From assembly GCA_032717465.1 (NCBI GenBank), contig CM064669.1, positions 44,774,035 through 44,838,034 of the forward strand: 64,000 nucleotides of DNA, in the 5' to 3' direction. The DNA is from Coenobita brevimanus (lineage: Eukaryota; Arthropoda; Malacostraca; Decapoda; Coenobitidae). Shown here piece after piece: positions 11,423 through 23,585 of the stretch; position 1 is the first letter of the stretch, and each line of letters starts with the position of its first letter. The position numbers and the translations under genes were made by a program. The notes beneath the pieces were generated by a model, which did no database searches, was not told the origin of the DNA, and saw nothing but the letters and a program-made list of their open reading frames with translations.

Positions 11423-11640
11423 TCCACTCCATGTTTTTGTTACCCACTTCCTCTTCCACTCCATCTTTTTGTTATCCACTTCCTCTTCCACTCCATCTTT
11501 CTTTTCCCATCTTCTGCCACGCCATCTTTCTTTCCCCCTTTTCTCTTCTACTCCATCTATCTTTCCCCTCTTCCTCTTCCACTCTGTCTTTCTTTTCCCC
11601 TCTTCCTCTTCCACTCCATCTTTTCCCTTCATCCTCTTCC
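11423..11640. repeat. 32-bp pyrimidine minisatellite, locus 1
   Basis: Units contain CTTCCTCTTCCACTCCATC followed by TTTCTTTTCCC. CCACTCCATC anchors near 11424, 11456 and 11488 give a 32-bp period. It starts immediately after the right end of the segmental duplication. A second array with the same unit lies at 60050-60420. Confidence 0.85.
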
Positions 11641-12023
11641 TCTCTTACTCCCTCTTTCTTTCCCTCTCTTTCCCTCACACTCCATCACTTTTTCCCACTC
11701 TTCTGCTGATGTTCTCTCGTACCTTTCCTGTACCGCCATTCAGTTCAGTATTTCATCTTCACCCCTCCACTCTCACCCCACCTTCGTCCCTCACAGTCAC
11801 CGATATTCCTCCACTCCTTCACTTCTCCTTCATCTCTCACTCTTTGCCACACATTTACTTTCTCATCTCTTCTCTCATACCCTTGTTTTCCCCCGACTAA
11901 TATGGTCTTATTCTGCTATATCGATTATCATTCCATCTTTTCCTTTCGTTTTCTCTTTGTCGTGTGCATTTAATACCCATCTTGATTCAGACTATTAATT
12001 TCTTCTCCGCAGTTCCATTTCAT

Positions 12024-12078
<55 letters not shown>

Positions 12079-12776
12079 AACATATCTATCTTACCGTCAC
12101 TAGTTATCCTTCGGTCTCCACTTCCACTCCCTCTTTCTCTCACTCTTCCGAACATTTTCTTCTGTTATGCCTCTTTTGAGTCAAACCAATATTTCTCCTT
12201 CACTCTTCCACTTTCACTCGATCTCCCTGTCCTCCGTCCCGTCCATACGTGTTTTCGGCCAGTATTTCCCCTCCTGTCTTGCACTTCCACTCCATGTCCC
12301 TCCCTCCTTTCCACACACCTTCCTCTCCAACAGTCACCAATTTCCCCCCCCCCCACTCATCCACTTCCACACCATCTCCCTCCCACTTTTACACTTCCAC
12401 ACCATCTCCTTGCCACTCTTCCACTTCCACACCATCTCCCTCCCACTCATCCAGACATTTCTGTCTCCTTCTGCATATCCCTTTTCACTCCACCAGTATT
12501 TCTCCACCACTCCTTCACTTCCACTCCATCTTTCTTGCTTCCTTTTCACAAATCTCTTTCTCGTACCCTCACCCGTTTTCTTCCAATATTTGACTCTCGC
12601 TACATCTTCCCTCTCTTCCACATATTTTCTCTTCCAGACCTCCCGTGGAAATTATTTTATGTACATTATTTCGTTCTCACTCTTTTACCAAGTATTAAAC
12701 TCCTTCTTCCTTAATTCCCTTTGTCCACACACGTTCCATCTTCCTTGTCCTTCCTGCCACCCACTTGGTATCCTTA
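11641..12776. repeat. Pyrimidine-rich block with (CT)n and a 30-bp triplicate
   Basis: Long C/T-biased sequence. It includes a CT tract at about 12025-12074 and three 30-bp units with CCACACCATCTCC at 12367, 12397 and 12427. No gene is seen; long Ser/Pro/Phe frames are compositional. Confidence 0.8.
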
Positions 12777-13790
12777 GTCAAAGTCAGAGTCAATTTTTTA
12801 TTTGCCAGAGTAACATACAGACATATATTGCACATACATAGAAGAACCTATACTGGCCAGGTTTGTTGAGCCGATGGCTCTTTTACAAACATAATAAGCT
12901 ATAAAAATAACTTGGTTCATCTGTCTCTGACAATACATAAATTATTCATTTATGATACAAAATTATATACAATGTATTTCTTAATGTTTAAGAACCCACT
13001 CATAATTTTATGTTTAATTGCCCGTTTAAATCAGCTGAGATTATTATTATTAGTTTTAAGATGATAAGGTAGGCAGTTCCACATAGCTGGTCCTGCACAG
13101 TATATATGACGTTTGCTGGCAAGTGCTGTAGCTGCTGGGATAATGAGCTTTATTTCAAGGCCTCTTGTATCATGATTGTGACTTACGTATTGGAACATAT
13201 TGCTGCAGCAGGTCAATCCATATAGAGCCTTAAATGTACGAAGTATGCTAAAATATTTATATATTTGATCAATGTTTCAAATATTCAGCTCGTTAAATAC
13301 ATTACTAGTTGAATCTGATTTTTTAAAAATAAGAAATAGTTCTTACTATCCGTTTCTGCATTACAACCAAGGGATTTTTACAAGCTTGGCTAGCACCGCC
13401 CCATACAACAATATCATATATAAGATATGGATATACTAAGGAGTGGTACACACTTCGAACTGCAGAGGAGGTAAGCATTTCTCGTATTTTATACAATATA
13501 CCACATGTTTTGGCAGTCTGATTGTTTACCCTCAGTATATGTTCCTTCCATTTTAATTTATAGTCAGTGGTGACACCCAGGATTTTAGTCGTTAATTGTT
13601 TGCTTATATTATGACCTCCAATTACTAACTGTTGTAAGGTTGCAACTTTAGTTGTTCTGTAAAAGGGCATATAGTGAGTCCTGGATATGTTCAGTACTAA
13701 TTTATTTGCAATAATCCAATTATTTAATTTTTCAAGTTCTTCCACTTGGCTTCCACATTTATCCTTTCTTGCACGGTTTAGAATACTGCA
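12777..13790 (-). mobile_element. 5'-truncated CR1/L2-like LINE, C-terminal RT region
   Basis: The minus strand encodes the region after the RT catalytic centre of a CR1/L2-type non-LTR element. Blocks include LNNWIIANKLVLN, KTKILGVT-like TTKILGVTTDYKLKWKEHI, and YHSLVYPYLIYDIVVWGG (13745-13323). After a disrupted stretch come RGLEIKLIIPAATALASK and MWNCLPYHLK (13216-13031). The 3' UTR ends in AATAAA-like sequence and a TGACTCTGACTTTGAC tail at 12777-12797, the short-repeat tail usual for this group. Catalytic RT and endonuclease are absent, and the frame is broken between 13323 and 13216. A dead copy. Clade assignment is by resemblance; Jockey-group is a less likely alternative. Confidence 0.8.
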
Positions 13791-13815
13791 TTTCTCTTAC
13801 CGACGCGTTGTATAA

Positions 13816-13816
13816 T

Positions 13817-13893
<77 letters not shown>
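13816..13893. repeat. (CT)n(CA)n compound microsatellite
   Basis: CT tract (13816-13829) running into CA (13830-13893). Confidence 0.96.
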
Positions 13894-13897
<4 letters not shown>

Positions 13898-14998
13898 CGT
13901 TCCTTCACCTCCTTCCTTGCGTTCTTCCACGAGCATCCTGTCTTCCATCTTGTTACACCTATAGTTACTTTCTTTCCTTCCTCTCCTCCGTACAGTGTAT
14001 TTCCTTCTCTTTAAATTCCACTTCATATTTCACATTCTCCTCGACTCATTTCAGTTTCGTTCCGTCTTTCCTTCCTTCGTTCCTCCCTTCCTCTTCCTCC
14101 CTTCTCTCCCAGTCTTCCATACATGCGTCTTTTTTCCTCTTACTTTCCACCTCCATAGTTTTTTTTTTACCTTGCAGTTCATCTTCCTCTTCTTGTTCCG
14201 GACCTATTCTTACGTTCCTTCCTCTTTACCATTCACATACTTCCACGTCGATCTTAATGTCTTTTTCTACTCTTTCTCCTCCATGCAGCCTTCCTTCCCC
14301 TCTTCCATGCATACAGTATTTCCTCCTCTCCACCTTCTGCATACGTTCGCACCTTTCTTCCATCCCTGCCCTGTACCATACACATTTCCCCTCGCTGTGA
14401 TCCTCGCTTTCACAAACGTTTTGCTTCCATACATTTTGCTACGTTCTTGCACTACATTTTCTTGCATCTTTTCATTACATGTTTCAACTTTCGTTTCCTT
14501 CTTCCCTCCTCTTATCCTTTTCCAAAACCACCAGTATTCCTGTGTTCTTACATTTTCTCCATCTCTTTCACAGAAACTTTTACCTTCCCGTCCTTTCTGT
14601 CTTACATACTTGCACCTTCCTTCCCCTCTCCTAACCCTCTGTTCCATTAACACCACGACTACCTAAATACGCTCCCCCTTTTGCACGCTTTCCTCTTCCG
14701 GACATAATTTACCTTCCTTCCTCCCTTCCTTCCAGTGTCCTACCCATCTTCGCACCTTCCTTCCTTGCCCTCTGCCCTACACAGGTCCTTTTCCCCTGTC
14801 ACCTGTCCCCGGCTGTCAGCGGTGTTGGTCCTGCTCGTAAACCCAAAGTGGAGTCATGGCCGCAGCTCCAGGATTTTGCAGGGGACATTTTGTGAAGCAG
14901 CCGCCACCCTGTTGTCAGTCACACACGAGTCAGTATCTCAGCACCTGTGACTAGGTTGTGTGTGGGTGGAGAGTGTAGGGTGGTGCGATTGTTTTTAG

Positions 14999-15000
<2 letters not shown>
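13894..15000. other. Pyrimidine-rich intergenic sequence
   Basis: Strong T/C bias up to ~14790 (CCTTCCTTCC, CTCTTCC motifs), then ~200 bp of mixed sequence. No motif-bearing frame, tRNA or recognisable element. Confidence 0.6.
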
Positions 15001-15031
<31 letters not shown>

Positions 15032-15061
15032 AAAGAGAGAGAGAGAGAAAGAGAGAGAGAG
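15001..15061. repeat. (GT)n(GA)n compound microsatellite
   Basis: GT 15001-15029 followed by GA-rich 15030-15061. Confidence 0.95.
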
Positions 15062-15169
15062 AATTAGGTATCTGTACATAGGTGTTGTGGCCAAGGAAAG
15101 GTGCTTAAATGTGTGTTGGCCATTGTCCACATCTACACTACAGTTCACTTCATTACTCATCTTTGCTTC

Positions 15170-15585
15170 CCCGACATCTCCTTCACTTTCTTTTCATTTC
15201 TTTCTCACTCCCTGTCCCCTCCTTTCTTTTTTTGTTCTTTTCCTTCTGTCCACCTTTTCTCTCTTTCTGTTTTATCCTGTCCCCTATTCTTATCTTCCTT
15301 TTCTCTCTTCTCTGTCTCTCCAAGTTTCCCTTTCCCTCTCTCACTTATCTTCTCTCCCTCTCCCCTCCTCCATCTCCTCTTTCTGTATTTGCATTCCTTC
15401 CTCTTTCTGTCTCCCTCAGTTTCTCTCTCACTCCCTCTCTTCCTTTCCATTCCCTCTGTGTCCCCTTCTGTATTTGCTTTCCTGCCTTTCTCCGTCTGTT
15501 TCTCTCTCAGTCTTTCTCTCCCTTTCCTTCCCTCTTGTTTCCCTTTCTGTATTCCCCCTTCCCCCTTATCTGTTGCCATCTTAGA
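15170..15585. repeat. Pyrimidine-rich tract
   Basis: About 400 bp of almost pure C/T (CTCTCTTTCC, TCCCTCTC). All three plus frames remain open for over 120 codons, which is a composition effect rather than coding signal. Confidence 0.8.
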
Positions 15586-16985
15586 CTACTGTTGATGTAG
15601 TACAGTCTGGTTTTGAGCCCAAATTGCTGTTAATGGATATATACATTCCAAGTAAGGTGTAAGCCATGACGCAGCATTTTCTCCCTCCCATTGTTCTCGG
15701 CATTCGGGGCTTCTGTTAATTAAACAGTTTGGCGCGGCATCTGATACTACCATTACATCGTCCAGTCCGGCCTTGTGTGCCTTTGGGATAAATAAAATGC
15801 TGTTGTAACAGTCCAAGAACGTCTTATTTTATTCTTGCTACCTACAGACGATTATATACGGCCATTGCAACGTCCAGTCTAGCTTAGTGCGCCGTGAAAA
15901 AAAGAAGATGCATTGTTATCGATGGGTTAACACTGCAGGATAACTTATTTTTTAATAATAATTCTTATCTCAAAACAATTTCACTCAGTTTTGTCGAGCC
16001 CTTAGTGGCGAAGATGTTAATGAAGCCTGTATCTAACTCCCGCAGATGCCTTTCCTAAACTAACTGCTGGCCAACTACTGTGTTGTTTACCAACTTTTTT
16101 TTTTTTTTTTTTTTTTTATAAGACACTTCGATTAGTTCATACTTTTACCTGGGGTTCCTACCCCGGGGTAAATTCATTATTACTGAGGGAAAAATATATC
16201 TTGAAAAGCCAAGCCCAAAATGACTAATATTAAATGAAGCAAGATATAAATAAAATGGACGGTTGAAGAAATTCATATAAAACGGCTGTTCTACATGATT
16301 AGTGATCATGAAGTCTTTTTATTATTTTTTTCCAGCCATAAGATAGCACTGTACAAGTAATTCTACTTTAAAAAAAATGCTCTTTACTGACCAATGTATT
16401 TGCATCTACAGCTGCAAATCTGTTTAATCTTATATGGTATGACATATTTATGGGGAAGGAGTAAATGAGTGGTCCAGCCAAACTTTGAGGTAAAAAGCAA
16501 AAAATTATAATGTCCGGTCCATGCGATACACTGGATGACGGATACACACTCACAAATAGTGCCAGTCCAGCAGAACACATTTCCAAAAACATTTCTCAGT
16601 CAGCACTCCAATTATCTCCCATATCTACACATGGTTGTGTTGCAGTGAGTGGAGGCAAATCACTTCTCCATTGATACCAAATTTGTTACTACGCTTTAGG
16701 ATCACTAACCTCTCAGGTGCCCTCAGACACGGTAAGACCGTACGGTATGCAGTAAAACTGTCCGCCCATGCCACGCATCTGCAAGTCCCCTATTTGGTTT
16801 CATGCATTCGCTTACGAAAACAGAAATTATGATCAGTGCAAATAAACGGCAGAATATGTCATTGGCAGTTCAACTCTGTCGTGATGCTTTTTTGTGAAGA
16901 AAAGAAAGAACCTTGTGCCTGGAGCCTGAACAAAAACATAATAATGAACCTGAACAAAAAATGAAGCCAAAATCAAGGTTTAATA
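15586..16985. other. Unassigned sequence with poly-T and dispersed-motif fragments
   Basis: Contains one decayed dispersed motif at about 15815-15880 (TATTCTTGCTACCTACAGACG) and a T run near 16096-16118. Frames of 60-75 residues (for example 16368-16592 minus) have no recognisable domain. Nothing else supported. Confidence 0.5.
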
Positions 16986-16987
16986 AT

Positions 16988-17285
16988 TTCAAGATGCCCT
17001 GATATATTTTCTTTAAAAGTTTGGGGATTATAGGTAGAGTGAATGACACTGAGGAAGACAGATCTGGAGTTGATCACTTGCGTCCATATAAGACTGGGAA
17101 TACATGTTGACTCTTGCAGTAGAGAGTTGAAGAGAAACAGGTTTAGTTTGTGTAGCTAGACGGTTGGTGCGTGTCCACCAAAATACAGGAGGAAAGCAGG
17201 CAGAGATCTGAGAACAGTGATGAATACACCAGCGACTGACTTTGTACGGGAAGGACCGTACTCGCCCACATAATATCAGGTACAA
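16988..17285 (-). mobile_element. Relic of the Jockey-like LINE 3' coding end
   Basis: The minus strand reads CSQISACFPPVF, NRLATQTKPVSLQLS and ARVNMYSQSYMDASDQL. These match, in order, the C-terminal blocks of the better-preserved element at 49028-50723 (SSELSACIPPP, TRLAGNSHPFSVQLS, ARVNRYSQSFIYATGQLW). A further block, PQTFKENISGHL, follows in a shifted frame near 17000 and corresponds to LQSFKRSVSRHL. The relic covers only the last ~100 codons and contains at least one frameshift. Confidence 0.7.
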
Positions 17286-17353
17286 CTGTCACGTGTGTGT
17301 ATGTGGGGGGGAGGGCTCATTACATAAAGCACTTCTATACAGGGCGAAATGAA

Positions 17354-17357
<4 letters not shown>

Positions 17358-17392
<35 letters not shown>
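17358..17392. repeat. (CT)n microsatellite
   Basis: Short pure CT tract. Confidence 0.95.
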
Positions 17393-17396
<4 letters not shown>

Positions 17397-18945
17397 AATT
17401 ATGTGATCCTTCCAAGATAGCTAACGAGAGAAGTAGATACCAAAAAATATTGCTAGGATATGAAGGAATGAGTAAGGAGTTGCTGAAAGTCAGGAGTTAG
17501 TCACGTGGACGACTTTGCCGAGTTGAGAGATTGAAGAATTGGGTTTGGGAGGCATTGGAAATAACAAGGTTTCCTTTGTCCCAAGGAGAAATAAGAGACA
17601 GATCAAAATATAGCTGCACTAAAGCATCGTCCCGTGATTGTTAGTGACTGTTGTGATGGACGCTGTAAGAAGCGGGTGGAAAAGTGAAGGATGGAGTTGT
17701 TACCGCATGAGTGGATGGGGCTGGATGTACAGTCGGCATCAAAAAAGTCGTTGAATCCACAGCAACTCATTTTGGTCCTTTATTTGACCACAAATCTGTG
17801 TCATCAGTGTCAGCTACAGCGGATTCACCACACTGATTTTCGTATACCGTGCAAAATGAAGTAGGGGAGACGACAGGACTTTCGATGTCGACTGTACAGC
17901 TCTAGAAGATCCTTGATGAGTAAATGAGGGATTGTGGTAACCCTGAGATGGAGTGAGAGAACGATGCGGATAGAGAACCAGATGATGGGCCAGTATCCAT
18001 AAATCTGGTGGACTGCAATCGGCGGGGCAAAACGAAGACAACTGAACATATCTTTATCGTGTGGTGGACCTGCTGAGGCTGATGATAATGAGACTGATGG
18101 TGATTGGGGTGATGATGGTGATGATGATAATACAAGTCCTTACGTATTGCAGAAATTGAATAACAGTAAATCTTTTCGCTGTTAGGATTTCGCTCTCCAG
18201 AACAAAATCGCCTAGTCTCGCCCACAAGAAAATACCCAGCTGTGCTCGTAACAGAAAAAAGATTATTTGAACATGTTGAGAAAGTAGGTCATAACGCCTC
18301 ACAAATTCTGGGGGATTTTTGGCGTGTGTGGAAGTTTGTGTGACTGTCCCCCCAGAGCTGCAAAGTTTGATCCCTCGTCACACAACTCCATCCAACAACC
18401 CTCACATATCAGGAAATTCATTTCAGAGTGTCAGTAAAACCTCCAGTAGCAAACAATAGTTCATCGAGTATGGCAGAAAATAAGAATGATAATGACAGCA
18501 TGATGAAAGTGTTCAAGAACTGATTTGGTCGCGATTTAGAGACCTGTAAGTTATTCTTTGAGGAACTCCTGGTAAAATAATGGACAAATATATTTGTATA
18601 TAATTTTTGATGAGCAGCTGTGTTCTGTATTGGTGACTCGCGATGAAGGAATTAGGGGAAGCAAATTTAGTCGCTGATGAGTGGCGTTTGTGTTAATATT
18701 TCAAGAGCTCATGTCTGAACAATGGACATTTTATTTATATATGATTTTTAACGGATAATTGGTTTCAGTTACGTGATGGGATATTTTGAGTCTGCCTCCA
18801 TTCTCGGAAGTTGGAATGTTTCCAGTAAGCTCGTTAGCCGCTCTACCAAGAATTCCAATTATTTTCGTCTTGATACATTCATTCCTTTATCCCTTTGTTC
18901 GTGTCCATGACGTGCGAGTGGCTGCGGCAAGAATAGATCACCGCC
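17393..18945. other. Unassigned intergenic sequence
   Basis: Mixed sequence with a GAT/GGT trinucleotide patch at about 18075-18130. Overlapping 60-107-residue frames lack domains or conservation clues. No gene supported. Confidence 0.5.
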
Positions 18946-18949
18946 TTTG

Positions 18950-19660
18950 CACCGTAAAAATATTCTCTGTGACGTCAAGCTGTTGCCTTGTGATGTCTAA
19001 ATATTGCCTATAACGTCTAAATATTGCTCTGCGACGTAAACATATTGCCTGTGACGTCTCAATATTGCATTGTGACATAAACACATTGCGTGTGGCGTGA
19101 AGGCATAGCCTGGGATGTCAAATATTGCCTTATGACATAAAGCCCGTGACGTCTAAATACGAGTACTTGTATTACCGTTTATTGCCTGTGACGTCCAAAT
19201 ATTGTCTTATGACGTAAAGATATTGCCTGTGACGTCTAAATACTGCACTGTGACGTAAATATCTCTGTGACGTCTAATTATTTCCCTGTGCCAAAAATAT
19301 TTCCCATGACGTCTAAAAATTCATTTGTGAAGCAGAGATATTGTGTGACGTCTAAATATTTCTGTGACAAAGATATTGCCTGTTACGTCTCAATGTTCAC
19401 TTGTGACGTAAAAATATTCCCCGTGACGCCTAAATATTGTATTGTGATGTGAAAATATTGCCTTATGGCCTAAAAAATATTGCTTGTGATGTCAAATATT
19501 GTCTGTGATGAAAAAATACTGTGGCGAAAAGTATTACTTATGACGTAAATCATGAAACAGTATTGGCTGTGATGTAAGAGAATAACTTATAAAAATATTG
19601 TCTGTGACGTAAAAATGTTGCCTGTCATTGTGCAAATATTGCCTGTGACCAGAGATGTAA
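18950..19660. repeat. Degenerate ~20-21-bp array carrying TGACGT
   Basis: Repeats of the form TGTGACGTCTAAATATTGCC alternate with TGTGACGTAAAAATATTGCC. In the best-preserved part, anchors near 19010, 19031, 19051, 19071 and 19092 give a ~20-21-bp period. TGACGTC or TGACGTA occurs at least a dozen times. The array is diverged, so unit boundaries drift. Function, if any, is unknown; TGACGT is the core of CRE/ATF-type sites, but no gene lies next to it. Confidence 0.75.
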
Positions 19661-20285
19661 TGTATTGAAGTAAATTTCCTTAAATACTGTAGTCAAGTAA
19701 CTTTGTGGGTACCGACTTTTTAAAAAGTACATATTTGCTTTACTGTTTGTACTTTTCCTCTGGTATGGTTTGCAAATATTTTATTTCAGTACATTTGTAA
19801 ATAAGCAAAAAAGTACTCACTACATTAAGTGATGGAGCTTGACTGTGTGGCCACTGGCCAGTGACAGAGCACAGAACAGTGCAGACTTGACTGGTGACTA
19901 ATCACAGTCAGCTTTTCATGTATTAACCAGTCACGTGTGTTCTTGACTTTTTTTTTTTTTCTTACCGGCCGCCATCACGTCAGTGTCGCTTCGTCATCAT
20001 CATTACAACTTCTCTTTGCCTCTGAGAGTGGGTAGAGGAAGGGTCAACAGATCAAGAAAAAGGAATAAGACAGCATCATTAATGAAATGGGTCACACGCA
20101 AGTTCATTTGCCATCCAAGCTCCTGGAATCCTGATGTAACCGCACAGGCATGATGATCGATTTTTTTTTCTTTTCTTTTTTTAACAAGTGATGCACATTA
20201 CCTACCAGATAAGGTCAGTCCAACAACTCACTCACTCCCGTCAGTTCACTTACCTCAGCTCCATAGCTCGCTTATCCACATACTA
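19661..20285. other. Unassigned intergenic sequence
   Basis: AT-rich, with short T runs near 19948 and 20161. No coding or RNA signal seen. Confidence 0.5.
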
Positions 20286-20885
20286 ATTTACCATATCGAT
20301 ACACCATCTTCTTGGCCTGCCACGCCTCCTCCCGCCTTCAGACTCACTCACAGATACCTGTTTCATCACCCTGCTTATATCTTCTCTCGCCCTACCATAC
20401 CTTCTACACACACTTTCTAATTCTCCTTAGCTCTGCTGTCAAGATACATCCTAATTCCACGCCATTCACCTAATAACATCTTGTACATTATAACTTACGC
20501 ATTTCACATAATCCTCAATCACCCCATTTGTATTGCTCTTACTCATGACTTCTTGTTCTCCTGCCACACTAAAATCTCACACCCATACTTTAATGTGGGC
20601 ACTAAAACACCTTTTTGCAATCCTCTTGCATCCTCCACACTCAGACCTCTGTATCAAGGCCCTCAAAGCACCAACCACTTTCTTCCTTGTGGTACTCCAC
20701 TTTTCACTTTCTTTCTGACTTTACATCTTTTCCATTATTGCACCAGGGAAAAAGCAAACTCCTTTTCCGTTTCAAGTCCCTTTCCATTCACCATCACATC
20801 ACACTGGGAATCTGCTTCACCTTAAATGAACGTCACTTTTTTCTCATCAACAGTTACAGTGTTATCAAAGCACGACACTCAACAT
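20286..20885 (-). mobile_element. Decayed RTE-type LINE, 3' coding part
   Basis: Conceptual reading of the minus strand gives scattered but ordered RTE C-terminal blocks: a DVMVNG-like stretch, GRKVVGALRALIQRS (about 20645-20690) and LVPTLKYG-like near 20590. At the low-coordinate end is the complement of a GGRRRGRPRKRW-type motif (about 20310-20345). Several stops and frameshifts interrupt it. It parallels the fragments at 24.0-24.8 kb and 44.6-45.5 kb. Confidence 0.65.
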
Positions 20886-21014
20886 ACTTCAACAAAACTG
20901 CAACAGTCCGGAAACCTTGTGCTTGTTATCAGCAAGCAACACTCATCTTTGGTGCGTTATTTGCCCAACTTGTGTCGACCTTTGAGAGACATAAATATTA
21001 TACAAGGGAATAGT

Positions 21015-21213
21015 CGGGTGTAATACACAAAAGAGGTGGGAAGGGAAAGGGAAATGTTTCCAGGAGATAGACCTTATTAGATTATATAGCCCTGCCAGGT
21101 GACAGCAGGGCGCTACCCCTCCCTGCATGGCAGCTACCGGGCGTAGCTCGAAATCACGACCCCCCCGGTCCCGAGTCCGACGCTCTACCACTGTGCCACG
21201 CAGCCCTGAAAGA
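21015..21213 (-). mobile_element. tRNA-derived SINE
   Basis: The minus strand starts GGGCTGCGTGGCACAGTGG and continues TAGAGCGTCGGACTC, an A-box and D-/anticodon-arm-like head. A degraded B-box follows (GATTTCGAGCT, about 21140-21150). The body includes TGCTGTCACCTGGCAGGGC and TATATAATCTAATAAGG. The head is too altered in the T-arm region to be a functional tRNA. Confidence 0.75.
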
Positions 21214-21924
21214 GGTGGGAAGGTCTTCCAGTACCTCTTTCCATAGCGAAACATTGGTATATTTCACCTTTATATTCTCATGTATGTCTTTGTACATCTT
21301 AACATGGACACAGTTGGCATAAACACAGCATAATATTAACGCGGCATGCACAGAAGTGAGCTGGTAAGGGAAAGGTGGTATGGAGCCTGCGAGAATACGG
21401 GAGCCAGTCTTAGTTAGGAGAGGGTTTTATTGTAAGTTTGTTGATGAATCTCAGCCCTGGACTCCGCCGTGAAGCATCTTGGGGGGGAGTACCCTGAGAG
21501 TCAGAGATACCCTGCTGGGTCATTGCTCCGTGACGTAGCCCCACATGCTTAGATGTGAGTTGGAGTGGGAAGGAAACATCACAAGCCTTGTACCCTTGCC
21601 ACCCCGTCGCCAGATTACCTCGTGTACTGTATGTGTGTGTCTGTGCCGCCACTACCAAAACCAAAGCTAACCAGCCCAACACATCTGCCACCGCGCATCA
21701 CTTATAGACAACCTGGAATATCCAAACCTGTTGTTGTTCGTTAGTGCAGCTGTGATGTTATATATGAACTGGTTTTATCTTTTCTTAACCCTTACACTAC
21801 GAGGACCACCCATAACATAATTAAAATCGTTCAGCAATAGCAAGAACCAAATAGTTAAGACACGTTCTGAAATGGTTACTGGACACTTGTTAACGGTGAG
21901 ACGATGAGAGGCCACACATGTGAA

Positions 21925-22110
21925 GTGAATAGAAAGGTTTGGCGCAGCAGGAGTGGTATAGTCAATATTTCTTTTATTAGAAGGCTGATGGAGACGATAT
22001 TCAACATTAGATGAAGTGGATAGAAAGGTTTGGCGCAGCAGGAGTGAAATAGTTAACATTTCTTTCATTAAAATGCTGATGAGGACTATTATCCACCTTA
22101 GATACCAAGA
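21925..22110. repeat. ~91-bp tandem duplication
   Basis: AGAAAGGTTTGGCGCAGCAG occurs at 21931 and 22022, each followed by GAGTG, ATTTCTTT and a GCTGATG block. Two units with moderate divergence. Confidence 0.8.
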
Positions 22111-22234
22111 GGTTTTCTCTTAAGCTGAATAAAATCCTGTATGTCAACAACAAGAAATAAAGGCAACGATTTTTGTCGCCATTAGAGGCAGTGTTCACTA
22201 TCAGTATCCCTTTCATCCATACAGATGTGGAACT

Positions 22235-22385
22235 ACTTGTAGTTGTGGTAGTGATGATGGTGGTAGTGGTAAATGGTGGTGGCAGTATTTATAACAGTGG
22301 TTATTGTGGTTGGGATGATTATTTTAGTGATAGTTGTTGTAGTAATGATTATAATAGTGGTAATTGTGGAGCAGTAACTGTGGAT
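22235..22385. repeat. GGT/AGT trinucleotide-rich patch
   Basis: Irregular GTGGTAGTGATGATGGTGG triplets without a stable unit. Confidence 0.7.
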
Positions 22386-22642
22386 ATAATGACTGTGATA
22401 TCTCATGTCGGAGATGAACATCAATTGACAAAGAATCATACCAATCAAGTTTAGAATATTAGCCAGCAGAGAAAAATGAGCAGCATAAGGGCTTTTGCCC
22501 CGGACTGAACTATAAGCCAACCTGCTCACACACAAGCCCAACACGAGTTGAAAAATCGCTTGTTGTTCCTCAGTTGTTTCGTGTTTGAGTTTCCAGAGTC
22601 GAGTTTCCTTTACAAAGTGGTTCCTGTGTAATTAAGAATTTC

Positions 22643-22647
<5 letters not shown>

Positions 22648-22692
<45 letters not shown>
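22648..22692. repeat. (GA)n microsatellite
   Basis: Pure GA tract. Confidence 0.96.
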
Positions 22693-22695
<3 letters not shown>

Positions 22696-23034
22696 TTATA
22701 CTGTAGGCTATAGCATGAACTAGATCCTTCCCATTCTTTAGCCTTTCTTAGCTTTACCTCCTCGTAAACATTACCGTATAACTTTGGTTCATTTTTCTTG
22801 TAAAAGTAGATTATTTTTGTTTTTTGCATTTTCCTGGCTTTACAACTTTTTGAAATGTTGCATTTGTCATTTTTTTTCTTATTTAACCATGAAATTCCGG
22901 GAATTTCCGAGGTGCGAGTAAAATCGTCCAGTGCTAGCCAGCGTAATATGAGATAAGTCGTGTCCCGAGGTTTTATCTTTTTTTTTTTTTTTTTCTCGAT
23001 AACCGATGACTTATTTTTAATTACAGTATATTCT

Positions 23035-23585
23035 TACTATAACCAAACGATTCATTCAGCTGTGGGAGGGATATCAGATTGTGAAGAGCTAAATGGAGAC
23101 TTTCTAACCCCATCCCAACAAATTTTTGTTTTTTCCAGAACTAACAAAATCTTTTGGGTGTAGTGAGAGTAAACTACAACAGCAGGTGGTGGGATTCAGG
23201 GGGTTGCTCAGGCCACCACTGGACGATTTTATGCAACATGGAAGATGTGTTATCGCGAAGAGGTAAATAAAGGCTGTATCTAACCCCTCCGGTTCGACAA
23301 GTGTGTCCTCAGCCAAATAATGTAAACATCTAGAGGTATCAAAAACAAAATGGAAGTGTTCCACATTAAAGGGGTAAGGGTTAAATTCTCAGTTTTTGTT
23401 GGTAATTGTGATTATATGATAACCCCTCCATCACGATAGAGACACGTATCATAGCGTAACTAACCCCTGCAGTCCGATGATATGCTGTACATTTTGCTTA
23501 TTCTTGCTACGTCCAGATAATTTTATTTAGCTCTGGGGTAACTTCTCGATCTGAAGGGGATTGGATATAACTTTCAGTAACTGCC
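23035..23585. repeat. Cluster of the dispersed ~70-bp motif
   Basis: Diverged copies near 23040 (AAACGATTCATTCAGCTGTGG), 23221 (GGACGATTTTATGCAACATG) and 23485-23560 (TTATTCTTGCTACGTCCAG, then ATTTTATTTAGCTCTGGGG and AACTTCTCG). No gene in this interval. Confidence 0.6.

Noticed and set aside
21140..21213. Functional tRNA gene
   Set aside because: The A-box is good, but the T-arm/B-box region is degraded and a SINE body follows.
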